Positions 1 through 9,570 of a stretch of 64,000 nucleotides of DNA are shown piece after piece. Within the stretch, counting starts at the first letter, position 1. Every line of letters begins with the position of its first letter. Below the pieces are notes generated by a model. That model did no database searches. It had not been told where the DNA came from and saw only the letters and a program-made list of their open reading frames with translations. Location: positions 37,382 to 101,381 of the forward strand of contig CAIYHG010000041.1 in assembly GCA_903925975.1 (NCBI GenBank), given 5' to 3'. The position numbers and the translations under genes are program-made. This stretch comes from an uncultured Acidobacteriia bacterium. Lineage in GTDB: Bacteria > Acidobacteriota > Terriglobia > Bryobacterales > Bryobacteraceae.

Positions 1-612
1 ATCGACAGCCGTTATAGCGTCGGTTCCGTGGTAGAGGGCCGCGTTCGGAACATGACCGATTTCGGGGCTTTCGTGGAGATCGAAGAAGGAATCGACGGGC
101 TGGTCCACGTTTCCGATCTCTCCTGGACCAAGAGGATCAAGCACCCCTCCGAGGCGCTGAAGAAGGGCCAGATCGTGCAAGCCGTCATTTTGAACATCGA
201 TTCGGCGTCGCACAGGCTCTCCCTCGGGATCAAGCAGTTGCAGCCGGACGCCTGGGAAAGCTATTTTCAGCAGCATCAGGTGGGCGATGTGGTGCATGGC
301 CGCGTCTGCCGGTTGGCAGGTTTTGGAGCCTTCGTGGAACTGGCCGAAGGCGTGGAGGGGTTGTGCCATTTCTCGGAGACCCCGGGCTACTCGGGTAAGC
401 GAGCCCCGGAAACGCCTCCGCTCACCGTTGGGCAGGAATTGGATTTCAAGATCATCAAGATGAGCGAAGCCGAGAAGAAGATCGGCTTGAGCCTGAAGGC
501 CGCCGCGCATGACGCCGAAAAGGACCGCCTGGAGGACTACCAGCGGCAGGCCCATGCAGCGACGAGTACTATAGAAGAGGTCATGAGCCTCAAAGACCGG
601 AGCCCGGAGTAG
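1..612 (+). CDS. rpsA: 30S ribosomal protein S1, C-terminal part (5' end outside window)
   Basis: The frame is open from the first base, so this is the end of a longer gene; 203 residues are visible. Two S1 RNA-binding domains can be read, the first at about residues 8-80 (GAFVEIEEGIDGLVHVSDLSW) and the second at about 95-180 (GFGAFVELAEGVEGLCHFSE), followed by a short charged tail. S1 holds mRNA on the 30S subunit during initiation. An S1-domain protein of another kind is possible in principle, but the tandem domain spacing and the IHF/HU gene just downstream repeat the rpsA-ihfB order known from proteobacteria. The GTG at position 28 is an internal valine codon, not a start. Confidence 0.9.
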   Translation: MDSRYSVGSVVEGRVRNMTDFGAFVEIEEGIDGLVHVSDLSWTKRIKHPSEALKKGQIVQAVILNIDSASHRLSLGIKQLQPDAWESYFQQHQVGDVVHGRVCRLAGFGAFVELAEGVEGLCHFSETPGYSGKRAPETPPLTVGQELDFKIIKMSEAEKKIGLSLKAAAHDAEKDRLEDYQRQAHAATSTIEEVMSLKDRSPE

Positions 613-613
613 C

Positions 614-642
614 TTGCAATTTCACACTAATCACGCGATACT
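614..642 (+). promoter_or_regulatory. possible sigma70-type promoter for the IHF/HU gene
   Basis: TTGCAA at 614-619 and GATACT at 637-642 are separated by 17 bases, in the short gap between rpsA and the IHF/HU gene. Each hexamer matches the consensus at four of six positions. This is a by-eye match only. The gene could equally be read through from rpsA. Confidence 0.3.
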
Positions 643-678
643 GCGGTTTTCTAACCGATTGAAGAATTGGAGAATGCG

Positions 679-1008
679 ATGACGAAGGCCGATCTGATTG
701 AAGAAGTCTCCCGCGTGGTGGAGATGACCCGAAAGGAGTCGGAGGTCATCGTGGAGGCGATTTTCGACAGCGTCGTTCGTTCCCTGCGTTCGGGCGACAA
801 AATTGAGATTCGCGGGTTCGGAAGCTTCCGTACACGGCAGCGCCAACCGCGGATCGGCCGTAATCCTAAGACGGGCGCCCGTGTGGAAGTGCCCGCCAAG
901 AAGATTCCGTATTTCAAGCCCAGCAAGGAATTGAAGGACGTGGTCAACGATTCGAGCCACACCACCCCGGCTCCAGCGGAAGCGCCGGAGCAGACGCCGA
1001 ATCCATAG
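679..1008 (+). CDS. ihfB: IHF/HU family DNA-bending protein, IHF-beta-like
   Basis: The 109-residue product has the full HU/IHF fold length: N-terminal helices (MTKADLIEEVSRVV), the GFGSF turn, and the DNA-binding arm with IGRNPKTG followed by VPAKKIPYFKPSKEL. Such proteins bend DNA in nucleoid structure, recombination and transcription. A Pro/Ala/Glu-rich tail of about 17 residues follows the domain. I chose the ATG at 679 because GGAG lies six bases upstream; a TTG at 667 in the same frame has no such site. The position directly after rpsA supports the IHF-beta name over HU, but the two are hard to separate by eye. A HIT-family gene follows 21 bases later and may be co-transcribed. Confidence 0.88.
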   Translation: MTKADLIEEVSRVVEMTRKESEVIVEAIFDSVVRSLRSGDKIEIRGFGSFRTRQRQPRIGRNPKTGARVEVPAKKIPYFKPSKELKDVVNDSSHTTPAPAEAPEQTPNP

Positions 1009-1029
1009 TCGCCGCCATTCCGCAAATAC

Positions 1030-1515
1030 ATGGACTATCTTTGGACCCCGTGGCGATACCAGTACATCGTCAAATCGGGGGATGCGGGAGAGTGCGTTTT
1101 TTGCGCTGCCGGGCGATCTTCGAACGATGAAGAGGCGCTCGTAATTCACCGCGCCGCTTTTAATTTCGTCATCCTCAACCGGTTTCCGTACACTAGCGGG
1201 CACGTCATGGTTGTACCGTACGACCATGTGGCGTCGCTGACCGAGCTAAAGGACGAAGCGCTCGCCGAGATGATGGGCCTCGCGCGAGACGCGGAGCGCC
1301 ACCTGCGCGCCGTCTACCATCCGGAAGGTCTGAATCTGGGAATCAATCTGGGTAAGAGCGCCGGTGCGGGCATTGCCGGCCACATTCATCTGCACGCCCT
1401 ACCGCGCTGGACGGGCGATACCAATTTCATGACCGCCATCGGCGAAACGCGCATTCTCCCCGAAGACCTGCAAGAGACGTGGCGCAGACTCCGCCTTGCC
1501 TTCGCCGGAAGTTAA
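1030..1515 (+). CDS. HIT family nucleotide hydrolase/transferase
   Basis: The 161-residue protein carries the histidine triad, GHIHLHALPRW, with His118, His120 and His122. Histidine triad enzymes act on nucleoside phosphate conjugates through a histidine-nucleotide intermediate. An early Cys pair (Cys22, Cys25, in ECVFC) and later histidines resemble the zinc site found in the Ap4A-phosphorylase-like branch. The opening MDYLWTPWRYQYI is typical of HIT proteins in acidobacteria and actinobacteria. The substrate cannot be fixed from sequence. The gene is complete and follows the IHF/HU gene closely. Confidence 0.88.
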   Translation: MDYLWTPWRYQYIVKSGDAGECVFCAAGRSSNDEEALVIHRAAFNFVILNRFPYTSGHVMVVPYDHVASLTELKDEALAEMMGLARDAERHLRAVYHPEGLNLGINLGKSAGAGIAGHIHLHALPRWTGDTNFMTAIGETRILPEDLQETWRRLRLAFAGS

Positions 1516-1694
1516 GCGTTCGGAGCGTTCCAGGTCGGTTTCGGGAGATATGGGACATTCATCCGGCCCGCAACCTACTGCAAAGACAATCCCGTAGGCC
1601 AGAATTGTACTTTAGGGCTATTCAAACCTAGTAGAAATATAACGATAATAGGTCGATAGCCCTGCCGAAGTATTGTGTTATTTGTTGTGCCTTT

Positions 1695-4415
1695 ATGAAA
1701 ATCCTGCGTTCGACCGTAGTAGGGACGCTTCTTGTTTGCAGCGCCGCTTTGGGACAGTCAAAGCCCGATCCCAAGACCTTGCAAGCGACTGCCGCCCCGG
1801 CTGCTCCTCCCTCTGCCGCGGCTCAACCGGCTCCGGCCGCCGATGCCGCTCAACCCGCTCCTGCCGGCGCATCCGCTCAATCCGCTCCTGCCGATGCTCC
1901 AGCCGCCCAGGCAGCGCCGAAGACGGGCGTCAATTTGGTCGGCCAGGTGGACGCCTCAAGCGGCGAGGCCCGCAGGAATGAGAACGTGGTGGTTCAGGCG
2001 CTCGACAACAATCTGCTGAAGGATTCCAACACCCGCCTTGGCGCGACTACGACGATCATTCAGACTCTCGACCCTGAGCGCAGTTACTTCGCGGGCGAGT
2101 ACGGCAAAGCGGCGAGTTCCTCGGTACACGCTGAGCCGGCAAAATACAGGGGCTTTCACGGCAACGTATCCTGGAACCATCAGAACAGCATCTTCAGCAG
2201 CCGCTCATTCTTTCAGGCAGGCGGCGTTCAACCCGCGCACACCAATGAGTTCACTCTCTCCACAACCGCGAGAGCATGGCGCAACGCGTTCGTGACGCTA
2301 AACGCCAGACAGCGCGACGCCGGCGGGCAGGTCAACGGCAACATTCTGGTTCCCCCGACGAACGCCCGCACGGCTCTGACTACGGACCCGGCAACGCGAG
2401 CCATCGTGCAAGCGATTCTGAACGCCTATCCGACAATGGAGCCCAACCGCACGGATATCAGTCCCTACGCGCTGAACACGAACGCCCCGCAGAAGACCGT
2501 CGATAAGCAGGCAGGCGGCAAACTGAACCAAACGCTAGGCACGGCGGATAACCTGGCATTCAGCTACAACTTCGTCCAACAGGTGGTGCACGCTTTTCAA
2601 CTCGTGGTGGGACAGAACCCGAATACGACCACGCGAAACCACAGCATTGGATTTACCTGGACGCGAACAATTTCGCCGACGACGATCGCCGATTTCACCG
2701 CGAACTTCAACCGGGTTACTTCCGTGCTCCAACCGGATGCGGCTGCGCTCGGCCCTAATTTCTCCTTCTCGGAGGAATTCACCAAGATCGGCGACTCTAC
2801 GTACCCGGTTGACCGCGTACAAAACACGTTCCGATATGCGGGCCGTCTTCGGCGTTCGGCCGGCAAGCACGAACTCGTCTTTGGCGCCGAGGCGGACAGG
2901 CAACAGATCAACGGCTACGAAAGCCAGTACAACAATGGTCGATTCTCGTTCCGGAACGAACCTGGCGTTTCTGTTTTAGACAACATGCGGCTGGGCAAGG
3001 CGGAACAATACGTTGTGGGCATCGGAAACATCATCCGAGGCTTTCGATACTATGAAATGCAGTTCTACGCCGGCGATAACTGGCGCGCCTCTGACCGGCT
3101 AACGGTTCGCGCGGGGTTGAGTTACCGGCCCTCAACGGTTCCCGTTGAGGCAAATCATCTGACCACGCTGCCGTTTAAGTCCGATCTCAACAATGTGGCG
3201 CCAAGCCTCGCACTGGCTTACCGTCTACCGGGATCGTGGGGCGTTTTGCGGTCGGCATATGCCGTGCAGTTTGGGCAGCTATACCCCGCTACGTTCCTGC
3301 AATCCCGCTTCAACCCTCCCGGGAGCGTTCGGATTACCGTTCAGGGCCCAAGCCTGGTAAATCCGCTGGCGAACATCGACGTTTCCAAGATTGACTCGAA
3401 CACACGGAGTTCCATCATCGCGTTCTCTCCGGATCTCCGCACACCGTATTCGAACGTGTACAACTTCGATTGGCAATTGCCAATCGCACGGCGCTGGACA
3501 CTGGATCTAGGATACGTCGGCAGCCGGACAGTCGGATTGTTCACGGCGTGGATGACCAATCGTGGCCGATCGATCCCCGGAGTAGCTCTCACCACCGCAA
3601 CGATTGACCAACGCCGTCCCGACCAGCGGTATTACGACGTCACGAACGTGCTGAACGGCTCTCGCAGTTACTACGACGCCGCGAAAGTGACGTTGCGCAT
3701 TCCTGAGTGGCGCCGGATTTCCTCCGAGGTCTCTTACTGGTTCAGCAAGTCAATTGACTTGGGATCGGACTACATTGGCACTGCGGCCGGCAAGGACGCT
3801 ACGAGCGACGCGGTGAGTCCGTCCGAGTTCGACGTGCAAGCTCGAATGAAGAGCGTGAGCAACTTCGATCAGCCGCATGCGTTCCTCTGGCGGGCAAACT
3901 ACCGGGCTCCCGTCATGGCCGGCGCGCCGGGATGGGTGCGAAGCGCACTGGCGGAATGGCAGATCGATTCCGTTCTTGTGCTGAAGAGCGGGTCGCCGTT
4001 CGGGCTGAAGCTTTCCGACGGCGCGGGTTTCGGGAACGTGGACGGCGTGGGTGGCGATCGCCCCAATCTGCTGGACCCTTCGATCCTGGGCCGCACGATA
4101 GACAATCCGGACACTTCGGTCGCAATGCTGCCGCGTACCGCCTTCGGCTACCTTCTGCCGGGCCAGCTGGCCGGCAATTTGGGCCGGAATGCGTTCCGGA
4201 AAGACGGGATATTCAACGTGAATCTTAGTCTAACGAAGCGCTGGGCGATCGAGGGGCAAACGTCCCTGCAATTCCGCGCTGACTCCCTGAACGCGCTCAA
4301 CCACCCGCAATTCGCCGAACCGGGCCAGCAGGTGACAGCGGCGACCTTCGGGATGATCACCAATACGTTGAACGACGGCCGGGCGTTCCGGTTTAACCTG
4401 GCGCTTGGCTGGTAG
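1695..4415 (+). CDS. TonB-dependent receptor-like outer-membrane protein, copy A
   Basis: The 906-residue protein begins with a signal peptide (MKILRSTVVGTLLVCSAALG), then an Ala/Pro/Gln linker to about residue 75, then a short block GEARRNENVVVQALDNN that is identical in copy B. The rest is rich in alternating aromatic residues and Asn/Gly turns as in a large beta-barrel, and it ends in a conserved strand finishing LALGW, a typical barrel end. Motifs such as DLRTPYSNVYNFDWQ and NFDQPHAFLWRANY match the barrels of acidobacterial TonB-dependent receptors. I do not see the carboxypeptidase-like domain or an ordinary plug domain usual in that group. It probably takes up or exports an unknown ligand across the outer membrane. 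A paralogue follows 330 bases downstream. Confidence 0.82.
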   Translation: MKILRSTVVGTLLVCSAALGQSKPDPKTLQATAAPAAPPSAAAQPAPAADAAQPAPAGASAQSAPADAPAAQAAPKTGVNLVGQVDASSGEARRNENVVVQALDNNLLKDSNTRLGATTTIIQTLDPERSYFAGEYGKAASSSVHAEPAKYRGFHGNVSWNHQNSIFSSRSFFQAGGVQPAHTNEFTLSTTARAWRNAFVTLNARQRDAGGQVNGNILVPPTNARTALTTDPATRAIVQAILNAYPTMEPNRTDISPYALNTNAPQKTVDKQAGGKLNQTLGTADNLAFSYNFVQQVVHAFQLVVGQNPNTTTRNHSIGFTWTRTISPTTIADFTANFNRVTSVLQPDAAALGPNFSFSEEFTKIGDSTYPVDRVQNTFRYAGRLRRSAGKHELVFGAEADRQQINGYESQYNNGRFSFRNEPGVSVLDNMRLGKAEQYVVGIGNIIRGFRYYEMQFYAGDNWRASDRLTVRAGLSYRPSTVPVEANHLTTLPFKSDLNNVAPSLALAYRLPGSWGVLRSAYAVQFGQLYPATFLQSRFNPPGSVRITVQGPSLVNPLANIDVSKIDSNTRSSIIAFSPDLRTPYSNVYNFDWQLPIARRWTLDLGYVGSRTVGLFTAWMTNRGRSIPGVALTTATIDQRRPDQRYYDVTNVLNGSRSYYDAAKVTLRIPEWRRISSEVSYWFSKSIDLGSDYIGTAAGKDATSDAVSPSEFDVQARMKSVSNFDQPHAFLWRANYRAPVMAGAPGWVRSALAEWQIDSVLVLKSGSPFGLKLSDGAGFGNVDGVGGDRPNLLDPSILGRTIDNPDTSVAMLPRTAFGYLLPGQLAGNLGRNAFRKDGIFNVNLSLTKRWAIEGQTSLQFRADSLNALNHPQFAEPGQQVTAATFGMITNTLNDGRAFRFNLALGW

Positions 4416-4745
4416 GAACAGCGCATCGGACAGGCCCAAGAGCCCAGATCGAGCGGCGCACCGCTCTCGCTGAAGCGTTGATGTTCGGGGCGAGGGTTGG
4501 GGGGAACGTCGCGCCGCCGAACTGATCTCCTGGAGCGTTCGCTTGACAATAGAGTCTCCATTGTTATAGGATGACTGACTACGCGGGCTACCAACAAGCT
4601 GTCTGCCGTCCGCTTGACCGCGCGCGGAAGGTCCAAGGTATGCGCAGGTCAGCGGACTCATAGCGAAGGCGCCCCTTTCGAGTGATGCTTGAGATTGCCG
4701 ATCCATACGATAATTGGGTCTTAATATCTCCTTTCCAGTAGGATC
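4416..4745 (+). other. 330-base gap between the two receptor genes
   Basis: No open frame here looks like a gene. It holds the candidate promoter at 4543-4570, followed by a leader of about 170 bases before the second receptor. I see no strong terminator after copy A and no recognisable RNA family in the leader. GTAGGATC lies directly before the ATG of copy B. Confidence 0.5.
4543..4570 (+). promoter_or_regulatory. candidate promoter of receptor copy B
   Basis: A perfect TTGACA at 4543-4548 is followed after 16 bases by TATAGG at 4565-4570. It is placed so that copy B would be transcribed separately from copy A with a leader of roughly 165-170 bases. This is a by-eye consensus match. Confidence 0.45.
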
Positions 4746-7415
4746 ATGAAGAACTTCCGTTCTTTAGTTCTCGGAGCGCTCCTCTCTTGGGGTGCGGTAT
4801 TGGCGAACTCTCAGCCTGCCGCAAGCCAACCCGAGGAGGCCGCTGACGCCCACTCTGCCGCTCCAACCGCGGCTCCCTCCCCTGCCCCCGCCACGGCCCC
4901 CGCAGAATCGGCGATTGCGCCGAAGGCTGGCATCAATCTGGTCGGCCAGGTGGACGCATCTAACGGCGAGGCGCGACGCAACGAGAATGTGGTGGTTCAG
5001 GCGCTCGACAATAACCTGCTGAAAGATTCCAACACGCGCGTCGGCGCAACTACCACCATCATCGAAAGCTTCAATCCGGAGCAGAGCCTCTTCGGAGGCG
5101 AGTACGGCCGGCCGGCCGCGCCCTCGGCGCACACACCGCCTTCCCCGTACCGGGGCGCCCATGGGAACGCTTCGTGGACGCATCAGAACAGCGTCTTTGC
5201 CAGCCGTTCATTCTTTCAGGCGGGCGCCGTCCAGCCCGCGCACACGAATGAGGCCAGCGTGTCCGGCGCTGTTCGCGCGTGGCGCGGCGGGTTCCTCACG
5301 CTGAATGCCCGGCGTCGCGACGCCGGCGGCCAGGTCAACGGCAATATTCTGGTCCCCCCCGTAAGCGCCCGCACGCCCCTGACTACCGACCCGGCCGCCG
5401 CCGCGATCGTGAGTTCCGTACTGAATGCGTACCCTGCGGTCGACCCGAACCGTAGCGATATCAGCCCGTACGCTTTGAACACGAATGCGCCGCAAACGAT
5501 CTTCGACAGGCAGGCCGGAGGCAAGTTTGACCAGGCCTTCGGAACCCGGGATCGCGCGGTCTTCAGCTACAACTACGTTCAGCAGCGGGTGGATGCCTTC
5601 CAACTCTATGCGGGGCAGAATGCGAATACGACAACCCGCAGCCACTCCGCGGCCGTCACGTGGAGTCGTGAGTTCTCGGCCAAGACGCTCGCCGATTTCA
5701 CGGCGTCATTCAACCGGGTTACGTCCACGCTCCTGCCCGACGCCAGCATGATCGGCACGTCCTTCATCCTTGGCTCAGAGTTCACTCCCATCGGAGACAA
5801 CACGATTCCGATCGACCGCGCCCAAAACACGTTTCGATACGCAGCTAGACTCCGGCAGTCGCGTGGATCGCATGAGCTGACGTTCGGGGCCGAGATTGTG
5901 CGCCAGCAGATCAACGGCTACGAAAACAACTACGCCCGGGGGCGGTTCGCTTTTCAGCGGGAACCGAATGTCACCCTCCTCGATAACATACGCAATGCCA
6001 GACCGTACGAATATACGCTCGGGATCGGGAATGTGAACCGCGGCTTCCGGTATTACGAGATGCAGGCCTACGCCGGAGATATCTGGCGGGCCTCCGGCCG
6101 GCTCACCGTCCGGGCGGGAGTGAGTTACCGGCCATGGACCACGCCGGTAGAGGTCAATCGGCTGACTAAGCTGCCGTTCCACTCCGACTTGAATAACCTG
6201 GCGCCCAGCGTCGGTTTGGCGTATCGGCTGCCGGGCCGATGGGGCGCACTGAGAGCCGCCTACGCGGTGCAATTCGGCCAACTCTACCCGTCCACGTTCC
6301 TGCAATCGCGCTTCAACCCGCCCGGCTACGTCAGGATCTCGATTCAAAATCCGGATCTGGTCAATCCGCTGCGCAACGTAGACCTTACGAAGATCGGCGC
6401 GAACACGCGCAGTTCGATCATTACTTTCGCGCCGGACCTGCGGACGCCCTACTCCAATACGTACGACTTCGATTGGCAACTTCCGCTAGGCGGAAAATGG
6501 ACGCTCGATCTCGGCTACGTCGGCAGCCGGACGGTGGCGTTGTTCAGCGCATGGACGATGAACCGCGCCGCTGCCGTGGACGGGATACCGCTAACCGGCG
6601 CCACCATGGATCAGCGCCGGCCGGACCAGCGCTATTATGACAACCAGTACGTGCTGAACGGCTCGCGCGCGTATTACGACGCCGCCAAAGCTACGCTGCG
6701 CATTCCGGCATGGGGACGGCTGTCTTCCGAGGTATCGTACTGGTTCAGTAAGGCCATCGACCTTGGCTCAGATTACGGTGGAACCGCGGCGGGCCATGAC
6801 GCCGGCGATTCCGCCGGCCCTTCCCAGTTCGAAGTCCAAGCGCGGATGAAAGGCGTAAGCAATTTTGACCAACCCCACGCTTTTCTGTGGCGCGGCAATT
6901 ACCGGAGCCCGGCTTTGGTGGATGCGCCGCGATGGCTGCGGGCGGCGATGTCCGAGTGGCAATTGGACTCCGTGTTCCTGCTGAAATCCGGAACGCCATT
7001 TACTCTGCGTGTGTCGGACGGGGCGGGCTACGGCAATGTGGACGGCGCAATCGGGGACAGGCCTAACGTGCTAGACGCTTCGATCCTTGGCCGCACCATC
7101 GATAACCCCGACACTTCATTGCAGATGCTGCCGAGATCCGCGTTCGGCTATATCCAACCCGGCCAGCTTTCGGGCAATCTGGGCCGCAACACCTTCCGGC
7201 GCGACGGCGTGTTCAACGTCAACTTGGGCTTGTCGAAGCGCTGGGGCGCCGATCGGGGAACGTCCGTGCAACTCCGCGCCGAGACGATCAACGCCCTAAA
7301 CCACCCGCAGTTTGCCGAGCCGGCCAGTAACGTGAACACGGCGACCTTTGGGATGATCACGAATACGCTGAACGACGGCCGGGCATTCCGGTTTAACCTG
7401 GCGCTTGCCTGGTAG
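4746..7415 (+). CDS. TonB-dependent receptor-like outer-membrane protein, copy B
   Basis: The 889-residue protein aligns with copy A along nearly its whole length, including the identical block GEARRNENVVVQALDNN and the closely matching C-terminal strand. It has its own signal peptide (MKNFRSLVLGALLSWGAVLA) and a shorter Ala/Pro linker. As in copy A, the region between linker and barrel is short and I cannot recognise a standard plug domain. Substitutions are spread through the barrel, so the duplication is not recent and the copies may take different ligands. The energy-coupling genes elsewhere in the window (TonB at 26334 and 32821, ExbB/ExbD at 31002-32754) are natural partners. The two-component system starts 55 bases downstream. 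Confidence 0.82.
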   Translation: MKNFRSLVLGALLSWGAVLANSQPAASQPEEAADAHSAAPTAAPSPAPATAPAESAIAPKAGINLVGQVDASNGEARRNENVVVQALDNNLLKDSNTRVGATTTIIESFNPEQSLFGGEYGRPAAPSAHTPPSPYRGAHGNASWTHQNSVFASRSFFQAGAVQPAHTNEASVSGAVRAWRGGFLTLNARRRDAGGQVNGNILVPPVSARTPLTTDPAAAAIVSSVLNAYPAVDPNRSDISPYALNTNAPQTIFDRQAGGKFDQAFGTRDRAVFSYNYVQQRVDAFQLYAGQNANTTTRSHSAAVTWSREFSAKTLADFTASFNRVTSTLLPDASMIGTSFILGSEFTPIGDNTIPIDRAQNTFRYAARLRQSRGSHELTFGAEIVRQQINGYENNYARGRFAFQREPNVTLLDNIRNARPYEYTLGIGNVNRGFRYYEMQAYAGDIWRASGRLTVRAGVSYRPWTTPVEVNRLTKLPFHSDLNNLAPSVGLAYRLPGRWGALRAAYAVQFGQLYPSTFLQSRFNPPGYVRISIQNPDLVNPLRNVDLTKIGANTRSSIITFAPDLRTPYSNTYDFDWQLPLGGKWTLDLGYVGSRTVALFSAWTMNRAAAVDGIPLTGATMDQRRPDQRYYDNQYVLNGSRAYYDAAKATLRIPAWGRLSSEVSYWFSKAIDLGSDYGGTAAGHDAGDSAGPSQFEVQARMKGVSNFDQPHAFLWRGNYRSPALVDAPRWLRAAMSEWQLDSVFLLKSGTPFTLRVSDGAGYGNVDGAIGDRPNVLDASILGRTIDNPDTSLQMLPRSAFGYIQPGQLSGNLGRNTFRRDGVFNVNLGLSKRWGADRGTSVQLRAETINALNHPQFAEPASNVNTATFGMITNTLNDGRAFRFNLALAW

Positions 7416-7470
7416 CGGCCGAGCCCGCGTTCATCGTACGTTCACCCTCGATCCTGCACAATAATGGAAC

Positions 7471-8163
7471 GTGCGGGTTCTGCTCGTCGAAGACGAACAA
7501 CGGGTGGCGGGATTCATCGCCAGAGGTTTGCGCGAGCAAGCTTACGCCGTGGATATCGCTCCCGACGGACCGCACGCGCTTTATCTCGCTTCGGTCAACC
7601 AATACGATCTGGTAATTCTTGACGTCATGCTCCCCGGAAAGGACGGGCGTTCGGTCTGCCGCGAACTGCGCGCCGGCCGCTTTGCCTCCCCAATCCTCAT
7701 GCTTACGGCCCGGGATGCGGTAGACGACCGCGTCTCCGGACTCGATTCGGGGGCCGACGACTACCTCACGAAGCCGTTTGACTTCAAGGAACTGCTGGCG
7801 AGGATGCGCGCTTTGCTGCGAAGGGCGAGCCAAGCTCCCCGCCCCGACCGGCTTCAGGTGGACGATCTGGCACTCGATACCGCGAGCCACGCCGTCAGCC
7901 GCGGCGGCAGAACCCTGAGCCTCACCGCCAAGGAATATGCCCTGCTGGAATTCCTGGTTTGCAACCGCGATCGAGTGGTAGGCAGGGAGCAAATCGCATC
8001 CCACGTATGGGACGAGAACTTCGATCCGTTCTCGAACGTGATCGACGTGTACATCAAACGGCTGCGGGCGAAGCTGGAGGAGTCCGGCTCCGGCCGGCTA
8101 ATCCACACGCGCCGGGGGGAGGGTTATATCCTCAGCCTCCAAACGGGGCCGCGCGATGATTAG
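7471..8163 (+). CDS. OmpR-family response regulator
   Basis: The 230-residue protein has a receiver domain (residues 1-115) with acidic residues at 8-9, phospho-acceptor Asp51 in LDVMLPGKDG and the conserved Lys101 in LTKPFDF. A winged-helix DNA-binding domain follows (about 128-225), with LTAKEYALLEFL and DVYIKRLRAKLEE. It would regulate genes on phosphorylation by the kinase encoded next. The start is the GTG at 7471. The last eight bases overlap the kinase gene, so the two are translationally coupled. Probable targets are the efflux genes downstream, judged from position. Confidence 0.92.
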   Translation: MRVLLVEDEQRVAGFIARGLREQAYAVDIAPDGPHALYLASVNQYDLVILDVMLPGKDGRSVCRELRAGRFASPILMLTARDAVDDRVSGLDSGADDYLTKPFDFKELLARMRALLRRASQAPRPDRLQVDDLALDTASHAVSRGGRTLSLTAKEYALLEFLVCNRDRVVGREQIASHVWDENFDPFSNVIDVYIKRLRAKLEESGSGRLIHTRRGEGYILSLQTGPRDD

Positions 8164-9532
8164 GAATTTCCGCCTGCGGCTCACCGCGTGGTACCTGGCT
8201 TTCTTCACTCTTCTTCTGGCCGTTTTCGGTTTCCTGTTCTATGGCATGTTCTCGAACGCCATGCGCGAACGCCTGGACGAGACACTGCGCTCCGAGGCGG
8301 CCACAGCCGCGGGGTTGCTGGCCGATGAAATCACGGAACTCCACGGCGACCTGCCGGCCGCGGCGGCCGAAGCCGTGGAGGAAATGAAGTTCCGTACCAC
8401 CACGCTGGTAATTTACTCAGGCGGCCGCGTGCTGGCTTCAAGCGACACCGGGCGCTCCCGCGATTTGGCCGAGGCAGTCAGGCTTGCCGGGCAAAGCGAT
8501 CTTGTGGAAGCCTCCGGGTACGGCCACCGCGGCGCTCGCGCGGCCATCCGGCGGGTACCGGTGGATGGGGGCGAGGCGATCGCAGTAGCCCTGGAGCCTT
8601 TGGACGCGCTCGCCGACGAAATGCGAATCACGCGCCGCATTCTGCTCTTCGGCTTTCCGTTGCTGATCGCGCTGGCGGGCCTGGGCGGCTACGCCGTGGC
8701 CACACGCAGCCTGGCGCCCTTAGGCTGGATGGCGCGGCAGGCCCACGAGATCGGCGGAGAGAGCCTGCACAAGCGCCTTGAGATTGGCGACGCAGCCGAT
8801 GAACTCACCACGCTGGCTGCGTCGTTTAACGAGTTGCTGGCCCGGCTCGATCAGTCTTTCGAAACCATGCGGCGCTTCGTAGCCGACGCCTCCCACGAAC
8901 TTCGCACTCCGCTTTCGGTGATTCGCGGCGAAGCCGACGTGGCGTTAACGCGCGAACGCAGCGCTTCCGAGTACAAGCAGTCGCTCGCCGTGATTCTGGA
9001 CGAATCCCGGCGGCTCAGCCGGCTGGTGGACGACCTACTCAATCTGGCGCGCGCCGATTCCGGGCACGTGAAACTGCGTCTCGAAGATCTCTATCTGAAC
9101 GATCTGGTTGCCGAGTGCTGCCGCTCGGCTCGCACAGCGGCGGAGGCGCGTAACATTGCCCTGGAATGTGCCTGCCCCGGCGATGTGCCGTTCCGGGGAG
9201 ATGAGGATCTGCTCCGCAGGATGGTAACGAACCTGCTCGAAAACGCCATTCGCCATGCTCCGGAAGGCGGCAGGGTCGAGGCGTCCGTGGAAGCTGAACC
9301 CGGCGCCATCCGGGTGCAAGTTTCCGATAACGGACCGGGCATCCCCCCGGAGGAGGCCGCGCGCGTCTTCGAGCGTTTCTACAGAGTGGACGAAGCCCGA
9401 TCGCGGCGGGAAGGCGGATTCGGCCTGGGACTTGCCATCGTCAAGTGGATAGCCGAGGTCCACAAGGGCGAAGCCGGAGTGATCTCGAAACCTGGGGCCG
9501 GAAGCACGTTCTTCGTAACCTTTCGGGTCTGA
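8156..9532 (+). CDS. sensor histidine kinase
   Basis: The 458-residue inner-membrane kinase has a first membrane helix at about 12-32, a periplasmic sensor region to about 160, a second helix at about 162-182, a HAMP linker, the phospho-acceptor His247 in DASHELRTPLS, and an ATPase domain with NLLENAIRHA, DNGPGIP and GGFGLGLAI. The layout matches kinases paired with OmpR-type regulators, such as the CusS/QseC kind. The ligand is not evident; the sensor region has no obvious metal-binding cluster of His or Cys. It overlaps the regulator gene by eight bases and is followed 38 bases later by the outer-membrane efflux gene. Confidence 0.92.
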   Translation: MIRNFRLRLTAWYLAFFTLLLAVFGFLFYGMFSNAMRERLDETLRSEAATAAGLLADEITELHGDLPAAAAEAVEEMKFRTTTLVIYSGGRVLASSDTGRSRDLAEAVRLAGQSDLVEASGYGHRGARAAIRRVPVDGGEAIAVALEPLDALADEMRITRRILLFGFPLLIALAGLGGYAVATRSLAPLGWMARQAHEIGGESLHKRLEIGDAADELTTLAASFNELLARLDQSFETMRRFVADASHELRTPLSVIRGEADVALTRERSASEYKQSLAVILDESRRLSRLVDDLLNLARADSGHVKLRLEDLYLNDLVAECCRSARTAAEARNIALECACPGDVPFRGDEDLLRRMVTNLLENAIRHAPEGGRVEASVEAEPGAIRVQVSDNGPGIPPEEAARVFERFYRVDEARSRREGGFGLGLAIVKWIAEVHKGEAGVISKPGAGSTFFVTFRV

Positions 9533-9570
9533 TTAATCGTCCGTTCATTCTTACGTCCGTATACTTTAAG

